DNA of 19,097 bases from Cyanobacteria bacterium M_surface_7_m2_037 (GTDB taxonomy: Bacteria > Cyanobacteriota > Cyanobacteriia > PCC-6307 > Cyanobiaceae): NCBI GenBank assembly GCA_016882585.1, contig VGPP01000018.1:1-19097 (forward strand). The letters are read 5' to 3'. The stretch's first letter is position 1, and every line of letters starts with the position of its first letter. The notes beneath the pieces were generated by a model. That model ran no database searches, was not told the origin of the DNA, and was given only the letters and a program-made list of their open reading frames with translations. Below, piece after piece: positions 5,779-13,859 of the stretch. A program made the translations under genes and the position numbers.

Positions 5779-7608
5779 ATGCGCGTCTCCCGCCTGATGC
5801 TGGTGACGCTTCGGGATGACCCCGCCGAAGCCGAGATCCCCTCCCACAAGCTGCTGCTGCGCGCCGGCTACATCCGCCGCATCGGCAGTGGCATCTATGC
5901 CTACCTGCCGCTGCTCTGGCGGGTGCTCCAGAAGATCTCGGCCATCGTGCGCGAGGAGCTCAATGCCACCGGCGCCCTGGAAACCCTGCTGCCTCAGCTG
6001 CAACCTGCGGAGCTCTGGCAACGCAGTGGTCGCTGGGCTGGCTACACGGCCGGTGAGGGGATCATGTTCCACCTGGAAGACCGCCAGGGCCGCGAGCTGG
6101 GCCTCGGTCCCACCCATGAAGAGGTGATCACTGCGCTGGCGGCCGATCTGCTGCGCTCCTACCGGCAACTTCCGGTGAACCTCTATCAGATCCAGACCAA
6201 ATTTCGCGATGAGATCCGGCCGCGCTTCGGCCTGATGCGTGGGCGCGAATTCATCATGAAAGACGCCTACTCCTTCCACGCCGACGAGGCCTGCCTGAAG
6301 CAGACCTACGCGGCGATGGATCAGGCCTATCGGCGCATCTTCAGCCGCTGCGGCCTTCGGGCGGTGGCCGTTGAGGCCGACAGCGGCGCCATCGGTGGCT
6401 CCGCCAGCCAGGAATTCATGGTGACGGCCGATGCCGGCGAAGACCTGATCCTGGCCAGTGGCGATGGCCGCTATGCCGCCAACCAGGAGCGCGCTGTTTC
6501 GCTGCCGCCGGAGGTGGCCGCTCTGCCGGGTGGCGCCCGCGGTGCTGGCCTCGGTGAGCCGCTTGCCACGCCAGGCCAGAGCGCCATCGAAGCGCTCTGC
6601 AGCGCCCACGGTTTTGAGCCGGGCCACACCGTGAAGGTGCTGCTGCTGCTGGCCCGCTTTGAAGACGGCTGCCTGCAGCCGCTGTTGGTGAGCCTGCGGG
6701 GCGATCAGCAGCTCAACGAGGTGAAGCTGGCTAATGCGGTGAGCGCGCGCTGCAGCGGCGAGCACGGCACCCTGCTCGACGTGGTGCCGCTTACCGCTGA
6801 AGCGGCAGGCAAGGAGGGGCTGGCTCCGATTCCCTTCGGCTTCATGGGCCCCCACCTTGAGGATGCCGTGCTGGCGGATGCCCGCAGCTGGCAGCCCCGC
6901 TTTCTGCGGTTGGCGGATGCCACCGCCACGGCTCTGGAGAGCTTTGTGTGTGGGGCCAACAGCCTCGACACCCACCTGGTGGGTGCCAGCTGGGGCGCCC
7001 TCTGCCCCGCGCCTGAAAGCCTGGATCTGCGGGCCGCCCAGCCCGGCGATCGCTGCCTGCACGATCCAGCGCAGCAGCTGCAGGCCAGCCGCGGCATTGA
7101 GGTGGGCCACATCTTCCAGCTGGGCCGCAAGTATTCCGCAGCCCTCGAGGCCACCTTCACCACGGAAGCCGGCCAGGAGGAGCCCCTGTGGATGGGCTGC
7201 TACGGCATTGGCGTCTCGCGCCTCGCCCAGGCCGCTGTAGAGCAGCACCACGATGCCAACGGCATCTGCTGGCCCACTGCCATCGCTCCCTACGAGGTGA
7301 TTGTGGTGATTGCCAACGTGGCCGATGCTCCACAGCGTGAGCTCGGGGAGGAGCTCTATGGCGCCTTCCAGGCTGCGGGCATCGATGTGCTGCTGGACGA
7401 CCGCAGTGAGCGTGCCGGCGTGAAATTCAAGGATGCCGATCTGCTGGGCATCCCCTGGCGGGTGGTGGTGGGCCGCGGTGCGGCCGATGGACAGGTGGAG
7501 CTGGTGCAACGCGCCAGCGGCGAGCGCCAGGATCTCGCGTCCGCCGAGGTTCTGCCTCAGTTGCTCGGGCAACTGGAGCGTGAACGGGCCGGGTTGGCTT
7601 TGGCCTGA
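5779..7608 (+). CDS. proS: Prolyl-tRNA synthetase, bacterial type with editing insertion
   Basis: This is the class II aminoacyl-tRNA synthetase that charges tRNA-Pro. The 609-residue product has motif 1 around residues 28-50 (RRIGSGIYAYLPLLWRVLQK), motif 2 at about 140-165 (RDEIRPRFGLMRGREFIMKD), an inserted editing (INS/YbaK-like) domain at roughly 225-405 that hydrolyses mischarged Ala-tRNA, motif 3 at about 472-490 (GCYGIGVSRLAQAAVEQHHD), and a C-terminal anticodon-binding domain (about 500-609) with LDDRSERAGVKFKDADLLG. The length is usual for the bacterial form. The ATG at 5779 gives the expected start MRVSRLMLVTLRDDPAEAE. It diverges from the HTH gene and precedes psb27 by 34 bp on the same strand, so partial co-transcription is possible. 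Confidence 0.97.
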   Translation: MRVSRLMLVTLRDDPAEAEIPSHKLLLRAGYIRRIGSGIYAYLPLLWRVLQKISAIVREELNATGALETLLPQLQPAELWQRSGRWAGYTAGEGIMFHLEDRQGRELGLGPTHEEVITALAADLLRSYRQLPVNLYQIQTKFRDEIRPRFGLMRGREFIMKDAYSFHADEACLKQTYAAMDQAYRRIFSRCGLRAVAVEADSGAIGGSASQEFMVTADAGEDLILASGDGRYAANQERAVSLPPEVAALPGGARGAGLGEPLATPGQSAIEALCSAHGFEPGHTVKVLLLLARFEDGCLQPLLVSLRGDQQLNEVKLANAVSARCSGEHGTLLDVVPLTAEAAGKEGLAPIPFGFMGPHLEDAVLADARSWQPRFLRLADATATALESFVCGANSLDTHLVGASWGALCPAPESLDLRAAQPGDRCLHDPAQQLQASRGIEVGHIFQLGRKYSAALEATFTTEAGQEEPLWMGCYGIGVSRLAQAAVEQHHDANGICWPTAIAPYEVIVVIANVADAPQRELGEELYGAFQAAGIDVLLDDRSERAGVKFKDADLLGIPWRVVVGRGAADGQVELVQRASGERQDLASAEVLPQLLGQLERERAGLALA

Positions 7609-7642
7609 CGCCATAGGATCCGCCAAACCTTGCAGGAACCCC

Positions 7643-8050
7643 ATGGCGGCTGTTTGGCGTCAACTCAAAGCAGCCGTCCTGGCGGTGTGTCTGTGCCTCT
7701 GTCTGATGCTCACCGCCTGCTCCGGCGGCGGCCCCCTCAGCGGCAACTACGTGGAAGACACGGTGGCTGTGGCCGATACCCTGCTGGCCACCATTGCCCT
7801 GCCGGCGGATGATCCCGGCCGCAGTGAGGCGGAAACCTCGGCTCGGGCTCTGATCAACGACTACATGGCCCGCTACCGGCCGCAGCCGAAGGTGAATGGC
7901 CTGGCCTCGTTCACCACGATGCAGACCGCCCTCAACTCCCTGGCTGGCCACTACGCCAACTACCCCAACCGCCCGGTGCCCGACGCCCTGCGCGAGCGCG
8001 TGTCGAAGGAGCTGAAGAAAGCGGAAACCGGCGTGGTGCGTGGCGCCTGA
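7643..8050 (+). CDS. psb27: Photosystem II assembly lipoprotein Psb27
   Basis: Psb27 is a lumenal lipoprotein that binds CP43 in PSII assembly and repair intermediates that lack the manganese cluster. The 135-residue product begins with a lipoprotein signal peptide: basic start, Cys/Leu-rich core, then lipobox LTAC with the modified Cys at residue 26. The mature part (about 110 residues) carries family features in order: GNYVEDTVAVADTLLATI, LPADDPGRSEAE, ARALINDYMARYRP, VNGLASFTTMQTALNSLAGHY and a C-terminal RERVSKELKKAE helix, consistent with the four-helix Psb27 fold. The ATG start follows CAGGAACCCC, a weak ribosome-binding site. It lies 34 bp after proS and is followed by an intrinsic terminator. 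Its presence identifies the organism as an oxygenic phototroph. Confidence 0.95.
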   Translation: MAAVWRQLKAAVLAVCLCLCLMLTACSGGGPLSGNYVEDTVAVADTLLATIALPADDPGRSEAETSARALINDYMARYRPQPKVNGLASFTTMQTALNSLAGHYANYPNRPVPDALRERVSKELKKAETGVVRGA

Positions 8051-8081
8051 GCGTCCCGGTTTCCCAGGTCCTATGCAGTGC

Positions 8082-8107
8082 AAAGCGGCCGCAAGGCCGC
8101 TTTTTTT
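8082..8107 (+). terminator. Rho-independent terminator after psb27
   Basis: A perfect 9-bp stem, AAAGCGGCC (8082-8090) with GGCCGCTTT (8095-8103), closes a GCAA tetraloop of the stable GNRA class. T residues run on to 8107. It lies 31 bp past the psb27 stop and is the only textbook intrinsic terminator I found in the window. It should insulate purA from proS-psb27 transcription. Confidence 0.9.
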
Positions 8108-8185
8108 GTGTCAACTGGTCGCATCAGAGGCCGCCACTTTGACGGAGGGCAGCTCCATCTGAGATCCTCTTTCTTTGTGCTTAGA

Positions 8186-8202
8186 AGCGGCTTCGGGCCG
8201 CT
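8186..8202 (+). promoter_or_regulatory. purA: Hairpin abutting the purA start codon
   Basis: AGCGGC (8186-8191) and GCCGCT (8197-8202) form a perfect 6-bp stem around a TTCGG loop, ending at the base before the GTG start. No Shine-Dalgarno sequence is visible outside the stem. If the start is GTG 8203, the stem lies where the 30S subunit must bind; if it is the in-frame TTG 8209, the stem is 6 nt upstream. The hairpin may modulate translation, or it may be a terminator-like remnant without a T-run. Confidence 0.4.
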
Positions 8203-9522
8203 GTGTCCTTGGCCAACGTCGTCGTCATCGGTGCGCAGTGGGGTGACGAGGGGAAGGGCAAGATCACCGATCTCCTCAGCCGCTCCGCCGATGTGGTGGT
8301 GCGTTACCAGGGCGGCGTGAACGCCGGCCACACCATCGTTGTGGACGACAAGGTGCTCAAGCTGCACCTGATCCCCTCCGGAATCCTCTATCCCGACACC
8401 GTGTGCCTGATTGGCTCCGGCACCGTGGTGGATCCCAAGGTGATGATCGGTGAGCTCGACATGCTCGCTGAGAACGGCATTGCTGTGGACGGCCTGCGGC
8501 TGGCCTCCACCGCCCACGTGACCATGCCCTACCACCGCCTGCTGGATCAGGCGATGGAGCAGCAGCGCGGCGACCGCCGCATCGGCACCACTGGGCGGGG
8601 CATCGGTCCCACCTATGCCGATAAGTCGCAGCGCAACGGCATCCGCATCATCGACATCCTCGATGAGGAACGCCTGCGCGATCGCCTGGCCGGCCCGCTG
8701 GCTGAAAAGAACGACACGCTCCAGAAGCTCTACGGCCTCGAGCCCCTCGATTTCGAGGCGGTTGTGGCTGAATACGTGGCCTATGGCCAGCGGCTGGCGC
8801 CCCATGTGGTGGATTGCACCCGCGCCATTCACGAGGCCGCCCGCGCTCGCCAGAACATCCTGTTCGAGGGCGCCCAGGGCACGCTGCTCGACCTCGACCA
8901 CGGCACCTATCCCTACGTCACCTCGTCCAACCCCGTGAGCGGCGGTGCCTGCATCGGCGCTGGCGTGGGTCCCACCCTGATCGACCGGGTGATCGGCGTG
9001 GCCAAGGCCTACACCACCCGTGTGGGTGAGGGTCCTTTCCCCACCGAGCTGGAGGGCAGCCTCAACGACCACCTCTGCGATCGCGGCGGTGAGTACGGCA
9101 CCACCACTGGCCGCCGCCGCCGCTGCGGTTGGTTCGATGGGGTGATCGGCCGCTACGCCGTGGAGGTGAACGGCCTCGATTGCCTCGCGATCACCAAGCT
9201 GGATGTGCTTGATGAGCTCGATGAGATCCAGGTGTGCGTGGCCTATGAGCTCGATGGCCAGCGCATTGAGCATTTCCCCAGCTCCGCTGAGGATTTCGCC
9301 CGCTGCCAGCCGATCTTCGAAACCCTGCCTGGCTGGCAAACCTCCACGGCCGATTGCCGCGCCCTCGAGGATCTGCCCCCCACCGCCATGAGCTACCTGC
9401 GTTTCCTGGCCGAGCTGATGGAGGTGCCGATCGCGATCGTGTCGCTCGGCGCCGACCGTGATCAAACGATCGTGGTGGAAGATCCGATCCACGGGCCCAA
9501 GCGGGCTCTGCTCAGCCGCTGA
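8203..9522 (+). CDS. purA: Adenylosuccinate synthetase
   Basis: PurA joins IMP and aspartate with GTP to make adenylosuccinate, the first committed step from IMP to AMP, in the cytosol. The 439 residues fit the family. The N-terminal GTP loop is GDEGKGK at residues 14-20, with the catalytic Asp15 and then His43 in GGVNAGHT, matching E. coli Asp13 and His41. Further signatures are GTTGRGIGPTYADK, FEGAQGTLLDLDHGTYPYVT and TTTGRRRRCGW. The GTG start at 8203 gives MSLANVVVIG; an in-frame TTG at 8209 would give the commoner short N-terminus, so the start is uncertain by two codons. A hairpin abuts the start. The sugar kinase gene follows by 10 bp, so the two are probably co-transcribed. Confidence 0.97.
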   Translation: MSLANVVVIGAQWGDEGKGKITDLLSRSADVVVRYQGGVNAGHTIVVDDKVLKLHLIPSGILYPDTVCLIGSGTVVDPKVMIGELDMLAENGIAVDGLRLASTAHVTMPYHRLLDQAMEQQRGDRRIGTTGRGIGPTYADKSQRNGIRIIDILDEERLRDRLAGPLAEKNDTLQKLYGLEPLDFEAVVAEYVAYGQRLAPHVVDCTRAIHEAARARQNILFEGAQGTLLDLDHGTYPYVTSSNPVSGGACIGAGVGPTLIDRVIGVAKAYTTRVGEGPFPTELEGSLNDHLCDRGGEYGTTTGRRRRCGWFDGVIGRYAVEVNGLDCLAITKLDVLDELDEIQVCVAYELDGQRIEHFPSSAEDFARCQPIFETLPGWQTSTADCRALEDLPPTAMSYLRFLAELMEVPIAIVSLGADRDQTIVVEDPIHGPKRALLSR

Positions 9523-9532
9523 TCCCCTTTTG

Positions 9533-10540
9533 ATGGCCCCAACCAAAACCCTCGACGTTGTCGGCATCGGCAACGCCATCGTTGACGTGCTCGTGCATGC
9601 CGACGACGACCAGCTCGACAACCTGGACCTCACCAAGGGCACCATGGCCCTGGTGGATGAAGAGCAGGCCGAGCGGCTCTACGCCAGCGTTGGCCCCGGC
9701 CTGGAAACCTCCGGCGGTTCCGCCGCCAACACCCTGGCGGGTATTGCACAGCTGGGCGGCCGCGCCGGCTTCATCGGTCGGGTGCGCAACGACCAGCTTG
9801 GCGGCATCTTTGCCCACGACATCCGCTCGGTGGGCGCCCGCTTCGACACGCCGGCCGCCACGGAAGGCCCTTCCACGGCCCGCTGTTTCATCCTCGTGAC
9901 CCCGGATGCCCAGCGCACGATGTGCACCTATCTGGGTGCCTCAGTGGGCCTTGATCCCGGCGATCTCGATCTGGAGATGGTGGCCCAGGCCAAGGTGCTC
10001 TATCTCGAGGGTTACCTCTGGGACAGCGATGAAGCCAAGCGCGCCTTCATCGCCGCGGCGGAGGTGGCCCGCGCCAACGGCGCTGAGGTGGCCCTGAGCC
10101 TGTCCGATGCCTTCTGCGTGGAGCGCCACCGCGACAGCTTCCAGGAGCTGGTGGATGGCCATGTGGACATCCTGTTCGCCAACGAGATGGAGATCACCTC
10201 CCTCTACAAGGCCAACAGCTTCGAGGAGGCGGCCGAACAGGTGCGCGGCCGTTGCCGCATCGCGGCCCTCACCCGCAGTGAGCTGGGATCGGTGATCCTC
10301 AACGGCAGTGGCACCCATGTGATCGAGCCGGTGAAGCTCGGCCCCTTGGTGGACACCACCGGCGCCGGCGATCTCTATGCCGCTGGCTTCCTGCATGCCC
10401 ACACCCAAGGTGAATCCGTGGAGGCCTGCGGGCGCCTCGGCTCCCTCTGTGCCGGTCAGGTGGTGACGCAGCTGGGGCCTCGCCCCCAGGTGGATCTGCG
10501 TCAGCTGATGGCGCAGCACTCGCTCAGCCAGGCGGCGTAG
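9533..10540 (+). CDS. PfkB-family carbohydrate/nucleoside kinase (ribokinase/adenosine kinase-like)
   Basis: This is a 335-residue cytosolic kinase of the ribokinase superfamily. PfkB signature 1 is GGSAANTLAGIAQLGG from residue 61. Signature 2 is DTTGAGDLYAAGF from residue 274, with the anion hole at 277-279 and the catalytic base Asp280. The N-terminus VVGIGNAIVDVLVHADD and the LANEMEI-like segment (ILFANEMEITSLY) are typical of adenosine/ribokinase-like members. The substrate cannot be fixed from sequence; adenosine, ribose or another sugar are all possible. Its place 10 bp behind purA, with no promoter between, suggests a purine-linked role such as nucleoside salvage, which is inference. 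The last 40 bases overlap the convergent cutA gene. Confidence 0.93.
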   Translation: MAPTKTLDVVGIGNAIVDVLVHADDDQLDNLDLTKGTMALVDEEQAERLYASVGPGLETSGGSAANTLAGIAQLGGRAGFIGRVRNDQLGGIFAHDIRSVGARFDTPAATEGPSTARCFILVTPDAQRTMCTYLGASVGLDPGDLDLEMVAQAKVLYLEGYLWDSDEAKRAFIAAAEVARANGAEVALSLSDAFCVERHRDSFQELVDGHVDILFANEMEITSLYKANSFEEAAEQVRGRCRIAALTRSELGSVILNGSGTHVIEPVKLGPLVDTTGAGDLYAAGFLHAHTQGESVEACGRLGSLCAGQVVTQLGPRPQVDLRQLMAQHSLSQAA

Positions 10541-10821
10541 GCCTCACCGGCTTCAGCAGGCCACACCAGCCATTGCGGGGTGCTGTAGCTGTGCAGCTCG
10601 TGCACGGCCTGCTCCAGTGCCTGCGCCTTGGCTGGGTGGCTTTTGATCAGGATCTGCACCTCCTCGCTGCGCTCGATCTGCCCCTGCCAGCGGTAGATCG
10701 AGGTCACCGGTTTGAGGGCCACACAGGCGGCCAGCTGCCGCTCCACCAGCGTGGTGGCGAGCTGCTCTGCCAATGCCCCATTGGCTTCAGTGGTGAGGGC
10801 AAGCAGTGCAGCGGAGGCCAT
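10501..10821 (-). CDS. cutA: CutA family divalent-cation tolerance protein
   Basis: CutA proteins are small, very stable trimers with a ferredoxin-like fold, linked to copper tolerance in E. coli and of uncertain role elsewhere. The 106-residue product shows TTEANGALAEQLATTLVERQ (about 10-29), then LAACVALKPVTSIYRWQG, the family's AACVN...S.Y.W.G motif, and EEVQILIKS followed by LHSYSTPQWL, matching the usual H.Y..P....  segment. Size and motif order are canonical. The ATG at 10821 lies 19 bp past the cobK stop, so cobK-cutA probably form one transcript. The gene overlaps the PfkB-family kinase gene by 40 bp, tail to tail. Confidence 0.93.
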   Translation of the reverse strand: MASAALLALTTEANGALAEQLATTLVERQLAACVALKPVTSIYRWQGQIERSEEVQILIKSHPAKAQALEQAVHELHSYSTPQWLVWPAEAGEAYAAWLSECCAIS

Positions 10822-10840
10822 GGGTGGATCGAGCCTGGGC

Positions 10841-11638
10841 TCAAGGTTCGCCCAGCTTCTCCAGCAGAGCCTCCAGGGGCAACCCGCTTGCAGCGGCTGG
10901 CCTGTGCAGCAGCAGCAGCGGCAGCTCCAGGCGTTGGCACACCTGCCGCCAGAGCAGCTCGCTGCGGCCGCCCCCCTGGCGGCACAGCACCCGATCCACC
11001 TGCCAGCGGCGGCACAGCGCTGCCTCCAGCAGGCCTTCGCCGCTGGCCGAGGGGCGCAGGCAGGCGATGTGGCGATCGGGTAGCCCGGCGGCGCGCGCGG
11101 CCTGCAGGCTGGCGGGCTGATCCAGCACCCGCGCCACATGCCGGCACTGCGGGGTGGCGGCGATGGCTGCGGCGAGTTGGCGGGCACCGATGGCCAGCAG
11201 CAGCGTTTCACCAGCCAGCCCCAGGCCCCTCAGGGCTTCAACGTTCTCCAGCAGCTGCAGCTGCTCACCGGGCCGGGGCTCAGCCGGTTCGCGCCGATCC
11301 AGCCGCAGCAGCGGTTGCTTCAGCACGCTGCACAGCCGATCCAGCCGCGCACTGATCTCCAGAGCAAAGGGATGGGTGGCATCCACCACCCAGCGGGGGG
11401 GCAGCTGTTGCAACTGCCGCTGGAGGGCGGCGTCGCTGCTGCAGGCACCCACCTGCAGTTCCAGGTTGGGGTGGGTCTGGTAAGCCCGCGTGGCCGCAGC
11501 CGTGACCACGCTCACCCGCACCTGCCAGCCGCGGGCCAGCAGGGCCTCCGCCAGGGCCGGCCCTTCGGCAGTGCCGGCGAACAGCCACAACAAGCGCCCT
11601 ACGGCCGGGGCCCCCTGGTGCAAAACCGGGCGGTGCAT
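10841..11638 (-). CDS. cobK: Precorrin-6A/cobalt-precorrin-6A reductase
   Basis: CobK/CbiJ reduces the corrin ring at precorrin-6A with NADPH in adenosylcobalamin/pseudocobalamin synthesis. The 265-residue length is right. The N-terminal LLWLFAGTAEGPALAEALLARG is the family's GT.E nucleotide-binding start. It is followed by the strand QVRVSVVTAAATRAY, WVVDATHPFALEISARL (the highly conserved D.THPfA motif, about residues 83-99) and RLDRREP. Later the LLAIGARQL and HVARVLDQP segments match the C-terminal domain. No other cobalamin gene is in the window. The ATG at 11638 is 32 bp from the divergent ssb start. It is followed closely by cutA. Confidence 0.92.
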   Translation of the reverse strand: MHRPVLHQGAPAVGRLLWLFAGTAEGPALAEALLARGWQVRVSVVTAAATRAYQTHPNLELQVGACSSDAALQRQLQQLPPRWVVDATHPFALEISARLDRLCSVLKQPLLRLDRREPAEPRPGEQLQLLENVEALRGLGLAGETLLLAIGARQLAAAIAATPQCRHVARVLDQPASLQAARAAGLPDRHIACLRPSASGEGLLEAALCRRWQVDRVLCRQGGGRSELLWRQVCQRLELPLLLLHRPAAASGLPLEALLEKLGEP

Positions 11639-11670
11639 CAGGATGTGGCCCCCTGCCCATTAACGCTGCC

Positions 11671-12156
11671 GTGAACCATTGCTTGCTGGAGGTGGAGGTG
11701 CTGGAGGCGCCCCAGGTGCGCTACACCCAGGACAACCAAACTCCGGTGGCGGAGATGGCGGTGCAGTTCGATGGGCTTCGCCCTGATGATCCGCCGGGCC
11801 AGCTGAAGGTGGTGGGCTGGGGCAGCCTCGCGCAAGACCTGCAGAACCGCGTGCAGGTAGGTCAGCGCCTGATGGTGGAGGGCCGGCTGCGCATGAACAC
11901 CGTCACCCGGCAGGACGGCGTGAAGGAAAAGCGGGCTGAATTCACGCTCTCGCGCTTGCATCCCGTTGGCGGCAGCAGCGCCGGAGCCCCCATGGCCGCG
12001 AGTGCCCCTGCACCCATGGCCGCCAGCCGCCCTCCAGCTGCGGCACCTGTTCGCTCGGCAGCACCGGCCCCCGCGGCGCAGCCAGCGCCCCCGGCCTGGA
12101 ATGCCTCCCCCCTGGTGCCCGATCTGCCCGAGGGTGAAGACGAGATTCCGTTCTGA
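11671..12156 (+). CDS. ssb: Single-stranded DNA-binding protein, cyanobacterial type
   Basis: This 161-residue protein has one OB fold at about residues 1-100 (NHCLLEVEVLEAPQVRYTQD, QLKVVGWGSLAQDLQNRVQV, GQRLMVEGRLRMN). A flexible Ala/Pro/Met linker spans about 101-148, and the acidic tip EGEDEIPF closely matches the DDIPF tip through which SSB recruits PriA, RecO, RecG and other repair enzymes. The OB domain departs from the E. coli type at the N-terminus. The start is GTG at 11671, in keeping with the conserved MNHCLLEVEV beginning. It diverges from cobK over 32 bp. Four bases separate its stop from the end of the convergent small gene. priA, a known SSB-tip partner, lies about 2.8 kb away. 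Confidence 0.9.
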   Translation: MNHCLLEVEVLEAPQVRYTQDNQTPVAEMAVQFDGLRPDDPPGQLKVVGWGSLAQDLQNRVQVGQRLMVEGRLRMNTVTRQDGVKEKRAEFTLSRLHPVGGSSAGAPMAASAPAPMAASRPPAAAPVRSAAPAPAAQPAPPAWNASPLVPDLPEGEDEIPF

Positions 12157-12160
12157 GGCC

Positions 12161-12412
12161 TTAGCTGTTGCCGCCCAGGTTGAGCTTCTCCTGGGCTTGC
12201 TCGAGCACCTGGCCCAATTCCCGCTCGAGGGCGGCCAGGTCCAGCCGCAGCTCCGGCCAGCGGCCCCCATCAATCTGCTGCAGCAGCCAGAGGCGATCGG
12301 CGCGCAGCTGCTCCACCAGTTCGGCGGTGCTCACCTCTGCGCTGCTGACCTCCGCAGCGCTCGGCTCTCCGGCGCTGCCCGCGCTGACCGAAGATGAGGC
12401 CATGCTTTCCAT
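12161..12412 (-). CDS. Small conserved hypothetical protein
   Basis: The product has 83 residues from ATG 12412. The Ser/Ala/Glu-rich N-terminal 30 residues look unstructured. The conserved-looking core is amphipathic helix: ELVEQLRADRLWLLQQIDGG, then RWPELRLDLAALERELGQVL, with coiled-coil-like Leu spacing. I cannot assign a function. ATG 12412 is preferred because GGGGGA lies about 4 bases upstream; ATG 12403 (80 residues) and GTG-type starts further upstream are also possible. The gene overlaps the start of the divergent DUF2854 gene: the two ATGs face away from each other within 11 bp. Confidence 0.65.
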   Translation of the reverse strand: MESMASSSVSAGSAGEPSAAEVSSAEVSTAELVEQLRADRLWLLQQIDGGRWPELRLDLAALERELGQVLEQAQEKLNLGGNS

Positions 12413-12947
12413 CGTTTCCCCCGGCAGCCTAGTCACCATTGCCGGGGCTTCTCTCTCGGTGATCGGCTGGATCGGCTACGCCACCGGCAACCCCAACCTC
12501 AGCCTGCCCACGATCTTCTACGGGATTCCGATCCTGTTGGGGGGCCTGGCCCTCAAATCCTCCGAGCTGCCCCCGGCGCAGTTGGTGCCGCCGTCTGAGG
12601 AAGCCACCGCCCTGCGCGATTCGCCCGCGAGCCAAACCCTGCGCAAGCTGGTGAAGGATGTGACCCGTTGGCGCTACGGGCAAAAGGCCCACCTGGAGAG
12701 CTCCCTGGAAGCCCTGAAGCTATGGGATGAGGACGCGCCGCCCCAGCTGGAGAGCGTCACCGAACTGGCTGTTGAGGGGCGCTACGGGCTGGCGATGCGC
12801 TTCCGCACCGAGGGCGTTCCGTTTGAGCGCTGGCAGGAGAAGCGCGAGCGCCTCGGCCGTTTCTTTGACAAGGGGCTGGAGGCTCGTCTCAGCCAACCTG
12901 CCAGTGGTGAAGTGCTGCTGGAACTGCTGCCCGTGCAGCCCGCCTGA
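12402..12947 (+). CDS. DUF2854 family membrane protein
   Basis: This 181-residue protein belongs to a family I recognise from cyanobacteria and plant plastids, with no established function. Two hydrophobic segments lie at about residues 8-26 (GSLVTIAGASLSVIGWIGYA) and 34-52 (LPTIFYGIPILLGGLALK), followed by SSELPPAQL, a conserved family block. The rest is soluble, with a TLRKLVKDVTRWRYGQKAHL helix and a beta-rich end (GRYGLAMRFRTEGVPFERWQ). It is probably a thylakoid or plasma-membrane protein with its C-terminal domain on one face. The ATG at 12402 follows a GAGG only 2 bases away, a weak ribosome-binding arrangement. argB begins 14 bp after its stop, so the two are probably co-transcribed. 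Confidence 0.85.
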   Translation: MLSIVSPGSLVTIAGASLSVIGWIGYATGNPNLSLPTIFYGIPILLGGLALKSSELPPAQLVPPSEEATALRDSPASQTLRKLVKDVTRWRYGQKAHLESSLEALKLWDEDAPPQLESVTELAVEGRYGLAMRFRTEGVPFERWQEKRERLGRFFDKGLEARLSQPASGEVLLELLPVQPA

Positions 12948-12961
12948 TTGATGCCCCGTTG

Positions 12962-13852
12962 ATGTCCATGTCTGTCGAGCACGATCGCAGCGATGCCCTG
13001 AGGGTGTCGGTTCTCAGCGAAGCCCTTCCTTACATCCAGCGTTTTGCCGGCCGCCGTGTGGTGGTGAAGTACGGCGGGGCGGCCATGGTGCGGGCGGATC
13101 TGCGCGATGCGGTGTATCGCGATCTGGTGCTGCTCGCTTCTGTGGGCGTGAAGCCTGTGGTGGTGCATGGCGGTGGCCCCGAAATCAACGACTGGCTGGG
13201 CAAGCTGCAGATCGAGCCCCAGTTCCGCAATGGCCTGCGGGTCACCACCCCCGAAACCATGGATGTGGTGGAGATGGTTCTGGTGGGCCGGGTGAACAAG
13301 CAGATCGTGAATGGGCTCAACCGGCTGGGTGCAAAGGCCGTGGGCCTGTGCGGCAGCGATGGCGCCCTGGTGCGGGCCCGCACCTATGGCGATGGCAGCA
13401 ACGGCCTGGTGGGTGATGTGGCGGCGGTGGATCCTTCGGTGCTGTTCCCGCTGCTCGATGCCGGCTATATCCCCGTGATCTCCTCGGTGGCAGCCGACGC
13501 CGATGGCCAGGCCCACAACATCAATGCCGACACCGTGGCCGGTGAACTGGCGGCGGCCCTGCAGGCCGAGAAGCTGATCCTGCTCACCGATACGCCCGGC
13601 ATCCTGCAGAACCGGGAGGATCCCGCCTCGCTGATCCGTTCCGTCACCCTGTCGGAGGCGCGGGGCCTGATCGCCAGCGGTGTGGTGGCCGGTGGCATGA
13701 CCCCGAAAACCGAATGCTGCATCCGCGCCCTGGCCCAGGGCGTGTCGGCGGCTCACATCGTGGATGGCCGTACCCCCCACGCCCTGCTGCTGGAGGTGTT
13801 CACCGATGCCGGCATTGGCACCATGGTGGTGGGCAGCACCCAGCCCCGCTAG
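12962..13852 (+). CDS. argB: Acetylglutamate kinase
   Basis: ArgB phosphorylates N-acetyl-L-glutamate with ATP, the controlled step of arginine synthesis. The 296 residues include VVVKYGGAAM (Lys of the phosphate-binding strand), VVVHGGGPEINDWL (glycine-rich loop), NADTVAGELAAAL, and LTDTPGIL followed by GGMTPKTECC near the end. The N-terminal helix before KYGGAAM (VSVLSEALPYIQRFAGRRVV) is the feature of the hexameric, arginine-inhibited enzymes; in cyanobacteria these are relieved by the PII protein GlnB, so nitrogen-status control is likely from family knowledge. ATG 12962 is used; a TTG directly before it is also in frame. The next gene starts 7 bp after its stop. Confidence 0.97.
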   Translation: MSMSVEHDRSDALRVSVLSEALPYIQRFAGRRVVVKYGGAAMVRADLRDAVYRDLVLLASVGVKPVVVHGGGPEINDWLGKLQIEPQFRNGLRVTTPETMDVVEMVLVGRVNKQIVNGLNRLGAKAVGLCGSDGALVRARTYGDGSNGLVGDVAAVDPSVLFPLLDAGYIPVISSVAADADGQAHNINADTVAGELAAALQAEKLILLTDTPGILQNREDPASLIRSVTLSEARGLIASGVVAGGMTPKTECCIRALAQGVSAAHIVDGRTPHALLLEVFTDAGIGTMVVGSTQPR

Positions 13853-13859
13853 CCGGTCC

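Noticed and set aside
5617..7644. Long leftward open frame continuing from the HTH gene through proS (835 codons in total)
   Set aside because: Upstream of 5616 it is the antisense of proS, whose class II synthetase motifs are intact. The translation there is low-complexity His/Gln/Gly without a domain. Only the 5137-5616 end is a gene.
8071..9645. 524-codon leftward frame opposite purA
   Set aside because: GC-rich codon use leaves the antisense frame open. The translation is His/Gly/Ala-rich and purA on the + strand is fully conserved.
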